64,000 nt of DNA from Macrotrachela quadricornifera (GCA_022393335.1 JAJEKB010000591.1:292749-356748), one strand, 5' to 3'; shown: positions 11,340 through 26,393, numbered from the stretch's first letter. Numbers and translations are program-made. Notes: generated by a model from the sequence alone, not told the origin.

Positions 11340-13345
11340 TCAATGATTATGATCATTATTCGAAGCATATTTAAATAATAATAATGATCCAGTAAATAAG
11401 GTTAATATACCAATAAATAAAGGACGACGATATTTTGTCGTTAATAGATAAAATAATGATGTTTTATTATTATTTCCTAATATAGAAGAAGATTGTCGTT
11501 GTAATTTTGTTTTTATTTCATTAACTTTATTTTCAATAGCTTCATTACGTATTAAACGTTCTTGACGAAGACGTATAGATGTTTCCACATCATGTCTATA
11601 GTATACAAAAAACAAAACAAAAGAAAGAAATCTTTTTCTTTTTTTAATTAATTTTAAAAAAAAAAGATTCATACGGTGTAGTTATTATTGGTGATGATAA
11701 TGATGGAGAACGATGTTTTAAATCTTCAGTTGATAATTTTAATCCCGATAATGATAATAAACGATGTGCTGTTTTAGGTGATGGTTGATAATTACTTGCA
11801 TTTGAATCAACTCTTTTCATTAATTCACAATTAATATCTTCTAATGTTTCACTTAAACGACTATTTGGCATTATATTATCTTGTCTTCCACATATTTTAG
11901 GATATTTTTTTGAATTAAAATTTTTTTCATTATCATCATTTTCACTTTCACTATCACTTGATAGTTCAAAATCACAAGTATTAAATGGTTGTTCACTTTG
12001 TTCAATTTGATTAAGAATTTTCATACCAGCAATAATAGCAATATAGGAAAACCTTTTTTTTTGTTTTAAATATATTTTATTAATTACCTAAAAAAAAGAG
12101 AATCAATTACCTTAATTGTTCAGCTGTTTGAATAAGTCCTTGTCGTTGTGTTCGAATATGAGCAAGAATGTCAATTAATGATACATCACCGAAATTTTGT
12201 GTATGAGCAAGCTAAATAAGAAATATTTATTTTATTTTTAGTTTTATTTTATTTTACTATTTTTAATATTGAATCAACGAGTACAAATGTACCAGATCGA
12301 CCAATACCTGAAGATAATTAAAAGAAATTTTGTTATTTTATAGATAGAAAAAAAAAATGATTTAACCAGCACTACAATGAAGAATAGGTGGACCATAACA
12401 AGAATCAAATGCACCACAATGACGAACATCACAAAGTAATTGTAAAAATGGTTCTGGATTATGTGGAGCACCATGATCAGGCCAGTCAAAATCTGACCAA
12501 TGAATTAATGGACGAGCTTCACCGGTCTTAAATAAAATTTTTGTTTTATTACAATAAAAACAAAAACAAAGAATTCTTTTCTATTTGTTTACTAAAATAT
12601 TTATTAATTCAAATTTTCGTTGAGTATAATGTCGATATTGTCTTTCTGATACAAATGTTACTTTTAAATCTACATCATTAAATACAAGTTCAGATTCGTT
12701 TTGATAATCTGGATAATATAACCAACATTTACTCTTAAAAAAGAAACAAATATAGAAATTTGAGTGAAATGTCAAGTCAAATGTTTAAATGATATAATAC
12801 TTACGGATCCTTTTTCTATTAAATGAGTTAACATAATAATCACACGGGTATTTTGTTCCCAAACCATTTGCCAAAAATGACTTGATGTTGTTTTAAGTGG
12901 TCCCTAATTTGTTTTATTTATTTTTTTTATAAAAATACATAATAACGAAATAAATCAATAAGAAATTTACTTGTGTAAGAATATATTTTCTATTAGCAGC
13001 AGGTACTTGAACATAATTTGCATTAATATAATCATTTGAACCATGCATTAAACGTACACGTGTATCATCATCTAATAAAATGAAATATATATGCTCCCTT
13101 TTTTTTTAAATAAAAATTTTTACAAGGTAAAACATCACGAAATCGATTCAATTCTTGATTAATAGCTAATAATGCAGTATCATTTTTTTTATTTAATAGT
13201 TTAATATTATGATCATTTGCAAGTTTCTAGACAAAAAAAATAAATAAATAAAAATTTCTTAAAATAAAATTAAACTAACATGAAATATTCTATACCACCC
13301 ACGTTCTTGTTCAATTTTCGAAAATTCTTCTTCAATATGTGACAT
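11340..13345 (-). CDS. PTPN1/PTPN2: non-receptor tyrosine phosphatase, PTP1B/TC-PTP type, tail-anchored
   Basis: Removes phosphate from tyrosine in receptors and kinases, probably at the ER face. Ten exons: 13280-13345, 13124-13226, 12971-13071, 12805-12903, 12593-12733, 12367-12526, 12258-12307, 12111-12211, 11675-12052, 11340-11595; 484 aa. Visible landmarks: NDYINANYV, the segment [21 protein letters not shown] loop at 185-187, the signature HCSAGIGRSGT with catalytic Cys221 (split by an intron after the Ala codon), and the Q-loop [13 protein letters not shown]. The regulatory tail is acidic and Ser-rich ([12 protein letters not shown]). The last 30 residues hold one hydrophobic segment ([20 protein letters not shown]), like the ER anchor of PTP1B. 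The usual pTyr-recognition Tyr of the NRYRDV motif is Phe51 (NRFRDV). The start codon lies only 143 bp from the TTC5 stop. Confidence 0.93.
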
Positions 13346-13488
13346 TATATTTTTTTTTAATATCTAGAATTAAAAATTCTTTATTTTATAGAATTCTTTA
13401 AAAGAATGGACGGAATTAAAGAAAATACTACCACACAGGCACACGAAAGAACAAAATGTGAATAAAAAGAAAAAAGATGAGATTCAAT

Positions 13489-16400
13489 TTAAAATTTAAC
13501 TTTAAGCGAAATAGCTGGTGGTGCATAAGTATTCATTGGCCAATCTTTTCCATTTATTTTTAAATTTTTTGGTGAATCAACACGTAATGATGGAATAGAA
13601 AATTTCTAAAAAAACATTAATAAATTTTTATTTTTATTTTTTTGTTTCATTTTTCAAACCTCTTTTCGCCATTCAATATTCATTAAACGATAAACTGGTT
13701 TTGGAATTTCAATAATATCACCAAGTGATACTGATGTCGATATATCAACATAATAAACAGTAACAAGTACACAACGTTCTTCAGTATCAGCTAATATAAA
13801 CATTCTATATTAATAAGAAAAATAAATAGTTTTTTTTTGGTTAAAAAAACAAAACAGGTTAATACAATTTAACGTCTTGTACACCAAGGCTAGCAACAAC
13901 TGTACCACGATATGTTACATTTTCATTTTCTCCTGGACGAAGAAATTCAAGTAATGCTACATTATTATTTAATGGTGAAGTTTCATTTAATACTGAAATT
14001 AATGTTTTAAATTTTTTCGGTTTAATTCGACCCTTAAAAAATAAATCTTTCTTTTTTTCTTTTAAAATTAAATAATTAATTAAACATACTTTGCATGCAA
14101 TTAGATCTGTTATTGTACGTAAATAACTAAGTAATTGATCTTGATTATTTCGTGCATCTTCATTTTCTGGATCAAGTTCAAGTGCACGTTCATAAGAAGC
14201 AAGAGCTTCAGCATAATCTTCATGATATTGAAGTGCCTTTATTTATAGAAAATTAAAAAAAAATACATTGAATTCTTTTCCAAAACATAGACTGTGAAAG
14301 ACTATAAAAGCTGTACGATTAGTTTTTTTTACCTATTCTAATAATTTTTCTTATACTCAAAATGTGCAATTTACATAAAAGTGTTACTTTCTATCATATA
14401 AAAAATATTTCCAGGATTCTTTTAATTCATTATATTTTTTAAAAAAATTCATATTCCATAATTTTGTCAAATTGAGATATATACAAGGTATTCAGAAAGT
14501 CATCAGAGATAAAAAAAAAATTTTGAATGTTCTCATCATTTTTCAATTTGTTTTTTTTCTGAAGAAAGATTTCATTTATAAAGATGGAAACAGCAAATTT
14601 TTCTTCAATATATCACTAGTTAGCAATAAAGACGATTTATTTATTGTAAAAAGTAACGTTGTTATCATGATTTTGTGCTGAAAACTAAAGTAAAACTTTT
14701 TTTCATAATTTTGCATGTTTCTCAAAATACGGTTATGGACACAAAAAACAAGATTTCCTCTCTTTTTTTCCGAAATGTTTGGGTCGATCGGGCTGAAAAT
14801 GTTTTTTATAATTGCTTCGACCAAATTGAGGTGCGTGCTTTTTGTTTTTCTTTGAAATCTTGTTTCTATAAAATTTGGCAAGTTTTACAAAATTCGTAAC
14901 ATCCTAAAATCTAAAGGTTTTAACAAGTTCTTCGGTATTTTGCTTCTCCTGAAGTATACCACTTTAGATCATTTTCTAAGTTTAATCATTATCCTACTTC
15001 TCTTTTTCTTTTCAAACATGCAATAAATACATTAATACACATACATATATATATTCTACAGTATCAGACTATAGTTATGAGCAACATACATTTGCGCACA
15101 GCTTACTTATATATTGAAAAGTTTACTGATTTCACGTCCACAGATGAACTATTCTTTCATGAGTAAAAACTTCTACATTCACAAAAAAAAATTTAGCTCA
15201 TTTAATTGAAGAGTAGTGAATATATTCAAATTTTCTTTCTCTAGTGACTCTTCAGACATCGTACATACAGAACGTAAAGATCTTCCAACATTTTCAATAT
15301 GATGAGAAATGACACCTGAGTGTAAGAAAAACCATTAGAATAATTAAAAAAAAAATTTCATTATACAACTTTTATAGAGCATCTTTTGAAAAAGAATTTA
15401 AGTTCTTATTATTTAACTAACTCGAGATATATGTGAAATAAAAAATATTACAACATTATGAACATGTTTTAGTAAAAAGAAAGAATTTTATAATAAACTT
15501 GTTACACTTTAAAATTACATTTGATGTTCAATATGAATATATCAATAGACTCAACATGTTTCCACCTTTCTCACTATGTATAATAGATTAATAACTAAAA
15601 AGACATTTCTTACCACGCCTCGACTATAATGTAGATCACCATCATTTTCTGATGCTGGATCTTTGAGCTATTCATTAGAGAAAAAAAAGAGTTTAATGAT
15701 ATTCTACATCAATGAAAAATTTACCGCGAGATTATAAGCACTAAATGCTTGTTTTAAATTTTTTGGATGATTTTCAACCATAAAATAATAACATACATAA
15801 GAATTTGCAAGTGTATCTTTCAAAAAAAAAAACCTAATTAATAGATAATACTAATTTAAAACTAAACTTACACCATGATGCTCCATCTTTAACATCAAGT
15901 TCAACAGCTTGTTTAGCATATTGAATACTTTCTTCAATCATTCGATTTCTTTCTGTACGATCTGTTACTTTTGATGCTAATTGTCGTGTAATAATTGATA
16001 AATTTCTTAGAACTAATCGATTTTTTTCCTAATAAAAACAAAAGTATTTTATTCTTTTAAAAGGATTAAATTTTTTTCTTTCTTGAACCTTGCTATTTGC
16101 ATTTTTAAAACAATTTGCAGCCATTTCAAATTCATTATTTTTTGCATAACTTTCTCCAAGTTCATTTAATGTTAAGACATTTGATGGTTGAAGAAGTGCT
16201 GCTTTACTTAAATAATCTGTTGCACGTTTATCATATTCAGGAAATATATTAAATGCATGACCTTTCCAATATGAAAATAACGCACGTTGACATGGATCAC
16301 GAATTTGTTCTATTAAAAATAATATTAAACAAAATTTTAAAAACGTTAAAAAAACATTTTACCTTCAATTTCATTATAATTTGAAAGAATTTGATCAAGT

Positions 16401-18025
16401 CGTGTTCGAATTAATTTATAACGATTTTTTGATGATTCAACATTTTTTAAATTTGGTTTAAATAATTCATCACGATATTGATATAGATTTTCAATATCAG
16501 TCTAAAGAAAATATTTTTATCATAAATAAACCTATTGCTTCGGATCATTGCTCATCTTTATTAGTTTTTTTCTCTTTTTTTTTCCACGCTAAACACTCTC
16601 AATGAATAGAAAGTGATTGATGTAAGGGTGACACAATTAATACATATATATATGTATATATATTAAAAAGAAAAGCAAAAAAAAAAAATGTTTGTTTTAC
16701 TGCTTACTATGAATCAGTAATGTATGTAAGTTAAGGATTGGTAAATTAAAGGTAATAAAAATAAATACAATTTGATAGAATTGATTATAATGTTTATTAA
16801 ACATAATTTTACAATGTATGTGTGATTGATGTAGTTTAAATTCAGATGTGAGTTTTATCTGAATAGGATAATTACTCGAGATATGAAAAGTTAATTTCAC
16901 TAGTTAATTAATAATCGATTGATAGAAACTGGATGTACTATTTATATTAAATTACTATTTATAAGAAGAAAATATGTCAAGAAACAAATATATTTTATAT
17001 TGCCTATTTAATCTTACTTTTGATTCATGGAAAGATGAGTAATCTAGAGACATTTATAGTCCTTATTCCAATTACTCATATCATAATTTCTATTTACCAA
17101 TAGAAGAACAAGAATATAGATCGCATTAATCATAATGCTATGGTTCTTTTTATATAATTATTCTTGACAGATTCTTTGTATTCAATTATCCTTTACATAG
17201 ATGATATTAGAAAATACCAATGAAAGGTTAGTATAATTAAAGAAATAGCATATTATTAAATATCAAATGGACCAATGCTGTACATAGATTGTTACATTTT
17301 TCAAGTAATTATTATTTTTAAGTTGATCTCGAAAAAAAAAATGCTTTTGTTTTTATATTTTCTATGATCGAGTGTTATTCAAAGATACTGAAAGCATATC
17401 TATAATGAGGAAAAAAGAAAAAATTTAGCTACTTTACACTCTAGGTGGTAGTATTTTTTTGTCAGTGAATATTTTATTCATGAGAGCTATGGTTTAATAC
17501 ATTAAAGTATTTTTCCATTTTACTTAAAAGAACTAAAAAAAGATTTTTTCTTTTTCTGATAAATTTCAAATTAAAATTTTATATCATTATGACCTTCAAT
17601 TAATACATTATATTCTTTTAGATATAATAAACAATAATAATATAAAAAAGTACTTGGAAATAATATAATTGTTTATGATTGCAATTTACTCGCTTAATAT
17701 AAAATAAATTGTATATGTTATATTTGTATGTATAGCACATACATCTATATAAATCGATGACTCATTCATCGGATATAGAGAATAATTCACTATGGCAACT
17801 GACTGTCTTTTAAATAATAAACTATTTTTACACGAATATTCATCTATTTAATTGATTTAGTCTATTTTTGAGTACAAATCTATAAAAATAGATTTTCTTA
17901 CCTTAAAAGCAGAAACAGTCTTAGCTTCTTCTGCCTAAAATAAATACATTATAATTATTGAAATTATAATCTTTGAAATAAGATCTCACCGTTCTTAATT
18001 GTACTTCATCAACTAAATCAGTCAT
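13489..18025 (-). CDS. TTC5: tetratricopeptide repeat protein 5 (TTC5/Strap)
   Basis: In mammals TTC5 binds nascent tubulin at the ribosome to trigger tubulin mRNA decay, and also acts as a p300 cofactor. Eleven exons: 17990-18025, 17902-17934, 16363-16501, 16089-16309, 15872-16028, 15725-15816, 15614-15667, 14090-14236, 13866-14032, 13660-13804, 13489-13605; 435 aa, against about 440 aa in vertebrates. TPR-type helices run through the middle (for example ALFSYWKGHAFNIFPEYD, ASWYTLANSYVCYYFMV, YAEALASYERALELDPEN). The C-terminal 140 residues match the OB-fold half (TYRGTVVASLGVQDVKL, VSLGDIIEIPKPVYRL). One donor is unusual (GTATTAACC at 13865). Two introns, 14237-15613 and 16502-17901, exceed 1.3 kb while the rest are short. 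Confidence 0.92.
14237..15613. other. long TTC5 intron
   Basis: 1.4 kb between exons that are otherwise separated by about 60 bp. I see no exon-like frame with splice sites here. Short open frames exist on both strands over 14472-14900 but lack codon character. It may hold an old insertion. Confidence 0.4.
16502..17901. other. long TTC5 intron
   Basis: 1.4 kb of AT-rich sequence between exons 2 and 3. No coding exon, RNA or clear repeat is seen. A regulatory role near the 5' end is possible but not shown. Confidence 0.4.
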
Positions 18026-18667
18026 TATAAATTCTTCTAAAAGAAAAACATTATTCTTTTTTTTTTTTTTCTCATATAAATATTCATTTGTGTATACTCA
18101 ACATCCAATGACTTATACTTTTTTATTTGTCTCGTTTTTTACTTCTGTTTTACACATAATAAAAAAAAAGGAAAAAGAAAAAGAAACGGTTCAAACAACA
18201 GAGAACAAAAAGAAAAGAAAAGAAACGATAGAATATCATTCATATGGATATGTAAATTAAAAGAACAAAAAAAAGAAAACGTCAAATGTTCACTGAAAAA
18301 CAATTGCATGTTTAAATAAGAATAAATGTATATATATATAGAGAGAGAGAGTTATGAACCTGTCCTGTATGTTTTAAAAATAAAAAAAAGAAAGGTTAAA
18401 TTATATACAAATAAACTCCATTAAAACCGTTGTTTTTAAAAATTTTTTCAACAAAAAATAGTAATACTTTTTTTAAGCCATCTAAACATATGAGAAAAAC
18501 ATGTATATATATATATGGTATATTTTTTCTTAAAAAGACACGAACAACAAACAAACAAAAAAAATACAACAGCAACTCATACATACACACGCACACACAT
18601 ATAAAGAGATGCAGAAAAGAAAAAAAATGAAACTAATGTTGTTGGTACGATCTGATAAAAACTTTTT

Positions 18668-19696
<1,029 letters not shown>

Positions 19697-22089
19697 TATT
19701 TTCAATCAAATAAAAATTTTTTTTTATCTTTAGATAATCTAGAATAAATGAAAAACAAAAACCTATCGTTTGATTTCAAATAATCAATGATGATTCATGA
19801 TAGGATATCGAATGAGACATAGAGACATCAGCTGCAGTGCTACGTCACCATATTGAATTCATGATCAACTGACTTCCAAAGCATATTATATATGGTTGTT
19901 TTTTTATTTAACTAACGACATCTATTTATTCAAATACTAATTGTTTATTTCACAAAACTTTTGATATTATTGATGATAAAAATGTCAAATGAATATTAAA
20001 CTTTAATCATATCAGTTAGATTTTTCATAAGAAGAAGATATTATAAAAAGAATATGGACGAAGATCCACATAGAAACAAGGAGTGATAGTTGTTTTATAT
20101 GTAGAATTTAACCATTTATTTCTTTGTATTCACATGAAGATAAAATAACATAAACAAAAGAAAAGTATACTGTGAAACATTGACAATTGATAAATAATAG
20201 ATAAACAAAGTTATTTATTTATATATGCAGGAAAGATAAAAGAGAACGGGATTTAGGAATTTCGCGAATTAGAGATGAATTAAAAAATGCACATAGACTA
20301 CATTAAAAAGTGTAAGTTATAGTATATATTCTAACAATATTAATTTCTACCCTTACATGTATTCTACATTAATATTATTTTGTGACAGCTGGCAAAACTT
20401 CATCTTACATTTGTCAATTGGCGAAAGTCCTTTGTACTTTCGCCAAAACGCCCTCTGGAGGTTTGTCATTTGGCGAAAGTCCACTGTACTTTCGTCATTC
20501 GCGAATGTCCTATTGATGAAATTCTGGTAACCCAAGAAAACGGGTTATTATCTATGATATTTGATATTTTACTTAATTTATTAAGATATTTGCTAATGAA
20601 AATATATGACGCCTGTATAGTGAATCATTGTATATGTAAAAAATTGTCTGATAAAATAATATGAATCAGAAATTGTGAGATGAAATTCTCATCAACAAAA
20701 AAATAAATATTTAGTAGGTAGATATGATTTTTATGATAGAAATCTTTTTCTTCTTCAATGAAAAATAATGATCAAAAATAAAACGGAAGAGAAGGCGTTC
20801 AATAAACAAAGAGAAATGATCTGAGTCTAAACAAATGCATTGTTTTCCATTCCATAGTATTACGAAATGCTTTCTTCTCAACTCAAAATATGTTTCCTGT
20901 TTAAATAGAAAAAGCATTGTAAACGATTTGATTAATCGATAGAATGAGTCTCGGTGCATTTTTTTTTAAAACGGTAAGGCTAGGATTCCATCAAAATGAG
21001 ATCAATTTCTATTATGTTCTCTAGAGAAATATCTCAGAATGGATTCTTTGCATTGATAAGCATATTCTAGACAATCTAACATTATTCCTAAAAGAAAAGA
21101 ATATATTCTTTGTCGTTCTCTAAATTATTGAACACCTTCATTTGAATTCAAGGTCACCTTTGAGAGGATGATACATTGAAAGTGATGTCAAAAATGGTGA
21201 AACCTTTGATGAGTTGTACTCTTTAGCTGGTTGTCCTGATTTTTAAGAAAAAAAATATTTCGATGAGTAGTTTAAACTACAAAAAATCAAAATACACAAT
21301 TGGATAAAGGTCATCCAGTTATACTGGAGCAGGTCTTTCAACGACTCATGTTTTAATTTCATTTATTTCGCTTCGAAGACTCTTGTAGGAGTATGAATCT
21401 AGGCGAAAATGACCAAGAATGCGTTCCAAACAAGCAAATTAGCCATTTTTTTGTGAATAAAGACGTTTTCGAAACAGCAAAATGTGTTTTTGACCGTTCT
21501 GAATTGAAACGCATTCGTTGTCGTTTTTTTCGATGGTTATTTTTCATTGGATCTACTGGTTCAAACGGTTTGCTCATGCTTCATTATCTTTTGATTGATT
21601 TTTCTATGAAGTCAACATCATCTTTCCTAGAAACATCGATTTTAATGTATTACAATTTCTAGTATCGGTTAATCTTCCAGCTAGTAATTATTTTTATGGT
21701 GTCATCTTTAATAAATATCGACGCACGTTAATTAAGAAAAAACAATCGATGTAACTAGTACCAATGGGTTGAAGGTATTCACAAATACATAAAAGGGTGA
21801 TTTTGACTTGAATTTGATATTTTTTTAAGAATTAAAAAATATCTAGAAGAAGAACCGTAATTCATCATTCGTTTATAGCAATATGGATCCTATTTTTAGT
21901 CAAGAAATCATTAGTTTTTAATAATAAAATGAAATTTTTTATAATCTATGCTCTTATAATGATGAATATTTACTTGTTTAGCGCTCTACAGATAATTTTT
22001 ATCGGTATATTATAAGTGTAACAGAAATAAAATGAATTGTTGTCTGATTATTACAATATAGTTCAATTAAAATTAGAAAAGAAAAAAAC
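19697..22089. other. intergenic between divergent RAB2 and ARM-repeat genes
   Basis: 2.4 kb that must contain both promoters. It includes a pair of near-identical hairpins (20418-20497) and a TTCGCGAA palindrome motif at about 20258 and 20498. Open frames on both strands at 21360-21660 lack splice-linked partners and any recognisable protein, so I call no gene. Confidence 0.5.
20418..20497. repeat. two copies of a GGCGAAAGT hairpin
   Basis: 20418-20446 reads TTGGCGAAAGT, a short loop, then ACTTTCGCCAA, a perfect 11-bp stem. 20471-20497 repeats it with one stem mismatch. Each is preceded by TTTGTCA, so a unit of about 53 bp is repeated. The 12-bp palindrome CATTCGCGAATG follows at 20496-20507. 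Confidence 0.7.
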
Positions 22090-25000
22090 ATGGATGATAT
22101 AAATAATGATACGATTCATGCTGATAATCAAATGAATAATGAAAAACGTTATATTGAACGACGTAGTAGTGTTAGACATCATAATGAGAACGATGATGAT
22201 GAAGGTGCAACATGGAGTATTACTAGTACTGGTGGCATAAGTCAATCTAGTCATGATGATGGAGTAGTTTTTCAAAGTTAGTTTGCTTTTATATTTATTT
22301 AAGAAGATATATACTAGGAAGAACAAAATAAGTTTAATAAGATTCTTATATTAAAATAGATATCTCAACTGATTATACTGACCAAAGAACTGACGAAATT
22401 GATGGTCATTCGGAGTAAAATAAATCTATTTAAGATAAAATTTAATAATATTAATTCTGTCAAAATAATTTAGTAAAAAACCAAATAATAAAGAATATGT
22501 TGATTTAATAAATTCAATTGAAATAAATAATAAAACTCAAGAATATTTTTATGATGGTATTGAAGAAATTTTATCAAATTCTGATAATGAACAAACAAAT
22601 AATAATGAAATTGATGAACGTTTATTTAATGATAATGATCGATTATCATTTACACGTGAACAACTTGTTGAATATCAACAATTAACAAAATTACTTCGAT
22701 TTATCAAAGTCTATTTAATAAAAATCTTTCTTTTTTAATTAAAAAATTTAAAATCCTAATAATTTAGAATGGTGGTCGATGTACAACTATTTTATCATTA
22801 GCATTATTACGTGATTATGATTTACAAAATCAAAGTGCATTTTTAGCATTTAAAGATTCATCAACAATAAGTGTTCTACTTAATTTTATTGAAATGTATG
22901 ATCATGATCTTAAAGTAGAATAAAAATTTATAAAGAATTTTTAAAAAAATATTTTTAATTTAGTTAAATACATTATATGTTCTTGAAAATGCATGTCAAA
23001 ATTTTTCATTTGCTTATGAAATATTTCGTTTAGGTGGAATAATAACAATTATTAATAGTATGTGTTTAGATCATATTGGTATAGAAGAAAGTTGTTTAAT
23101 TTTACTTAAAATTCTTGTATTTCATCGAGCAAGAAGAGTTATTAGACGATTTGGTGGAATTAGTAAATTAGTAAAAATTTAAAAAATAAAAATATTTAAG
23201 AAGAAAAAAAAATGTTTTATTTTATTTTATTAAGATAAGTTTATTAGATGAATTAAATGAAAATTTAATAGAAAATAATCAAACAATATCATATATATTT
23301 CAAGTTTTTTTATTATTATGTAAATCAGAAAAAAATAAATATGTTTGTATTCGATATGGAATACGAAAAATTTTATTAAAAATTATTTTAAATATTTCAA
23401 ATAATATATCAACATCAATTATTTCATTACTTACAATTCTTCTTCAAATAGTAAGATTATAAAATGTAAAAAAAATTGAAATTCATGATTTTGTACATAA
23501 TCTTTGTATTCATATATGTTATACTGTACGACTTAACGAATGTGATCGATTAGCAGTAGCAGTTAACCTTTGGAAATCACAACATTCTGTTGAATATGAT
23601 GACGGTGTCTTATTTTGGCTATCGTTGCAGTGCGGCAGTGATAGATTTTCTACCATCAGAGACATCTCCGATAACATTCTATTGTGTTAAAAGTAGTTGA
23701 TAGGTACTTCGACTAGGGATCTGATGGGTTATACATCGACCTAACTCATGAGTCTTACATAAGAAATGGATCAGAAATTATTTGTATTAAAAGTAGTACA
23801 AAATTTATTCTAATATCAAACCTATAGAAAAATTTTCTTCTTTCGATTACAATTCTATGCCTACTGTAGATTCTGAAAAACTTCATTGATCACTTCAAAC
23901 TTTCTCATATTCATTCCAAAGACGTTTCTCAATATTTGTTGCTGCTGATAGTAACCATATTTATAATAGTGAGTCTATGATAAGATGATTCTTATGTATC
24001 ATTCTTCTGTCGATCCATCGTATAAGTCCAAGACTATCTATAAGATCCGATACATAGCTAATCTAAAAGTCTTTGCAGATATATTTAAAAAAAAACTCGA
24101 GCAGACTAGTGTTCTATACTGAAATAAATAACAGATGTGACAAATTGAATAGTCACGTTTTGCATATCAATTTTCATTCACTCAATATATCGTATTAAAG
24201 GAACAAGATATAGTGTGAAAACCTCTAGAATTAATGTCAAACCGTTTATCTTATAATTGCAAATTTTGTTTTCAAAATTGATTAAATTTCAACCCATGCG
24301 AAAACGAGATTTTTTCTAAATATAATATATCAAGCGAATGAAAATTGAAATGCAAAATTCAGCTATTCAATCTATCATATCTATTAGATAGAAAAACAAA
24401 GTTATATCATAGAGAAAATTATTCCGAATTTTCGTCATTAAATACTTTTCTTTTTTTCTCAAGCCAATATTTCGTATACAAATGATAAATACAGATTTAA
24501 TAATATCATTAATAAATTTAATTGATATAACAAATATCGAATTAACACGTGTTTTATGTGAATCACTTTATTATTTATCATTTGATATAAATCTTTTACA
24601 ATTTATTTATCAATATGGTTATAAAAAATTAAAAGATGTATTAGAACAAAGTAATGATCCATCAATATATTGTTCAATAGTTAATATTTTAATAGAATTT
24701 TTTCGAAATAATGAAAATATATCAAATAAAATTATATTAAATATGATAAAATTTTTAAAAAATTCTTCAAATTATTCATATTTATTACGTATTATAAAAT
24801 CTTTAAAAGAATTAACAAAACTTTCTCAAACAATAGAATTATTTAAAGAAGAAAAAATTTTTTCAAATTTTATTTTTTATTTACAAAATGAAAATAATTT
24901 TGATATACAATTAAATATTTTATTTATTTTACAACAATGTGCAAATGATAAAGAAGCAGCAAAGTAAATCATTTGAATTTTATATAGAAAATAATAATAA

Positions 25001-26393
25001 AGTTTTTTTTTAAAATAGAATGATTATTGATAATAATGGTTTACAAGAATTATGGACATTATTTAAATTAGGTATATTATCTGTTAAAATAGCTGCTGGA
25101 TGGACAATTCGAAATTGTCTTAATTCAATTGAAGTTTGTTGAAATCTTTTTTTTTATTTTTATAATATAATAATTCTTTGTCTTTTTTTTTTCTAAGAAA
25201 CATGGTGAATTAATACGTTCATTCGATGGTGTTTTTTATTTAATTTTAAATACATTATCAAATGATAATATTGATTTACTTGCCGTTACTTTAGCAATTA
25301 TTGCTGAAATTGTTAAAGATGAATATAATAGAGAAATTTTAACAGATCTTGGAATTGTTTCAATTATTTCACAATTAAATAATCTAGTTTGTTCTTTTTT
25401 TTTTATTTTCAAAAATAAGAATAATTTTATTTTAATTTTAGGATAATCCTCAATTAAGTAAATCATTTTGTGATGCAATGGCTAATTTATTAGATTTACC
25501 AAAAAATCAAGAACAATTTGGTAATCGTCATGTTATGATGGTTTTAAAAAATTATTTAACACAACAAAATATTGAACTTTATAAACCATTAACTAAATCT
25601 ATTTATGATCTTTCACTTATTCCATCTAATTGTGTTATTTTACATGATGTTGGAATAGCATCAGTAAGAAAAACAAAAATTTAATAAGAAAACATATCCA
25701 GTTGTCAAACATCAGTTAATTATATCTTTTGATTGTCAGTAGGGCTCAATTGACTAGTGTCACATATCCAGGATTTTGGAGATGCCACCGCGTCTCCTGA
25801 GGGACATGCCGCATCTTCCTCGAGAGACCCCACACCCACATCCGGGAGATGCAGCCATTTGGCATCGGAGATATAAGATTTTTCCTAAAGATGCGCATCC
25901 CTCACATCCCCACCCGCATCTCCCGCCAGAGATACGGCATCTCCAAAATCCTAGATATGTGACAGTACTGGAGTTGTTTTGGTATACATTCATAAATAGA
26001 GGTAATTTTAATAAAACAGTCATGGATCCAAATGCTAGTATTTTTATTGAGTCCTACTCATAACCAAAAAATGAAGTCCATTATTATCCAACAATTAGAT
26101 ATGTTCTCTCTTAAAAAGAAAATGAAGATTATTATTTAATTAATTGATAGAATTTACTTAAATTGATTGGTGATGATGATCCAATTGTTCAAGAAAAATC
26201 TGCTAATGCATTAAGAAATATGAGACAATTACTTGATGCTAATAAACAGATAGAACGAACTTTAAATAAAGATATTTCTTTACGTAAGATCTTTTTTTTT
26301 CAATTTAATCACGAAAATTAAATATTTTCTCAAAACTTTTTTTCAGTTCCAATACAAAAACCAATTAATAAACGACCTAAATGTATTTTTTAA
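22090..26393 (+). CDS. armadillo-repeat protein
   Basis: Twelve exons: 22090-22276, 22360-22414, 22474-22708, 22768-22914, 22964-23170, 23235-23450, 24464-24963, 25019-25133, 25198-25386, 25442-25663, 26151-26283, 26347-26393; 750 aa in closed phase. The first 160 residues are acidic, Asn/Ser-rich and probably disordered. The rest is a row of about 40-residue helical ARM units, for example LYVLENACQNFSFAYEIF, GLQELWTLFKLGILSVKIAA and DDDPIVQEKSANALRNMRQL. The architecture would suit axonemal ARM proteins such as ARMC4/ODAD2 or ARMC3, but I cannot choose and leave the symbol blank. No catalytic motif. Two introns are long (23451-24463 and 25664-26150); the second contains a MITE. Confidence 0.85.
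23451..24463. other. long intron of the ARM-repeat gene
   Basis: 1.0 kb, against 50-80 bp for its neighbours. It carries stretches of higher GC (about 23510-23700) that look like an old insertion. No open frame or terminal repeats are recognised. Confidence 0.4.
25758..25964. mobile_element. 207-bp MITE-like element with 29-bp terminal inverted repeats
   Basis: The left end begins TGTCACATATCCAGG and the right end is its reverse complement, matching at 28 of 29 positions (25758-25786 against 25936-25964). The interior is far more GC-rich than its surroundings and made of short GAGATGC/GCATCTCC-type motifs. It has no coding capacity and sits inside an intron. A 3-bp AGT on both sides may be the target-site duplication. 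Superfamily not assigned. Confidence 0.8.

Noticed and set aside
21359..21662. Small gene on either strand
   Set aside because: Frames overlap antisense, lack splice sites to neighbours and show no recognisable motif.
25760..26063. Overlapping open frames on both strands at the MITE
   Set aside because: They are the near-palindromic GC-rich element read both ways, with no splice-linked continuation.
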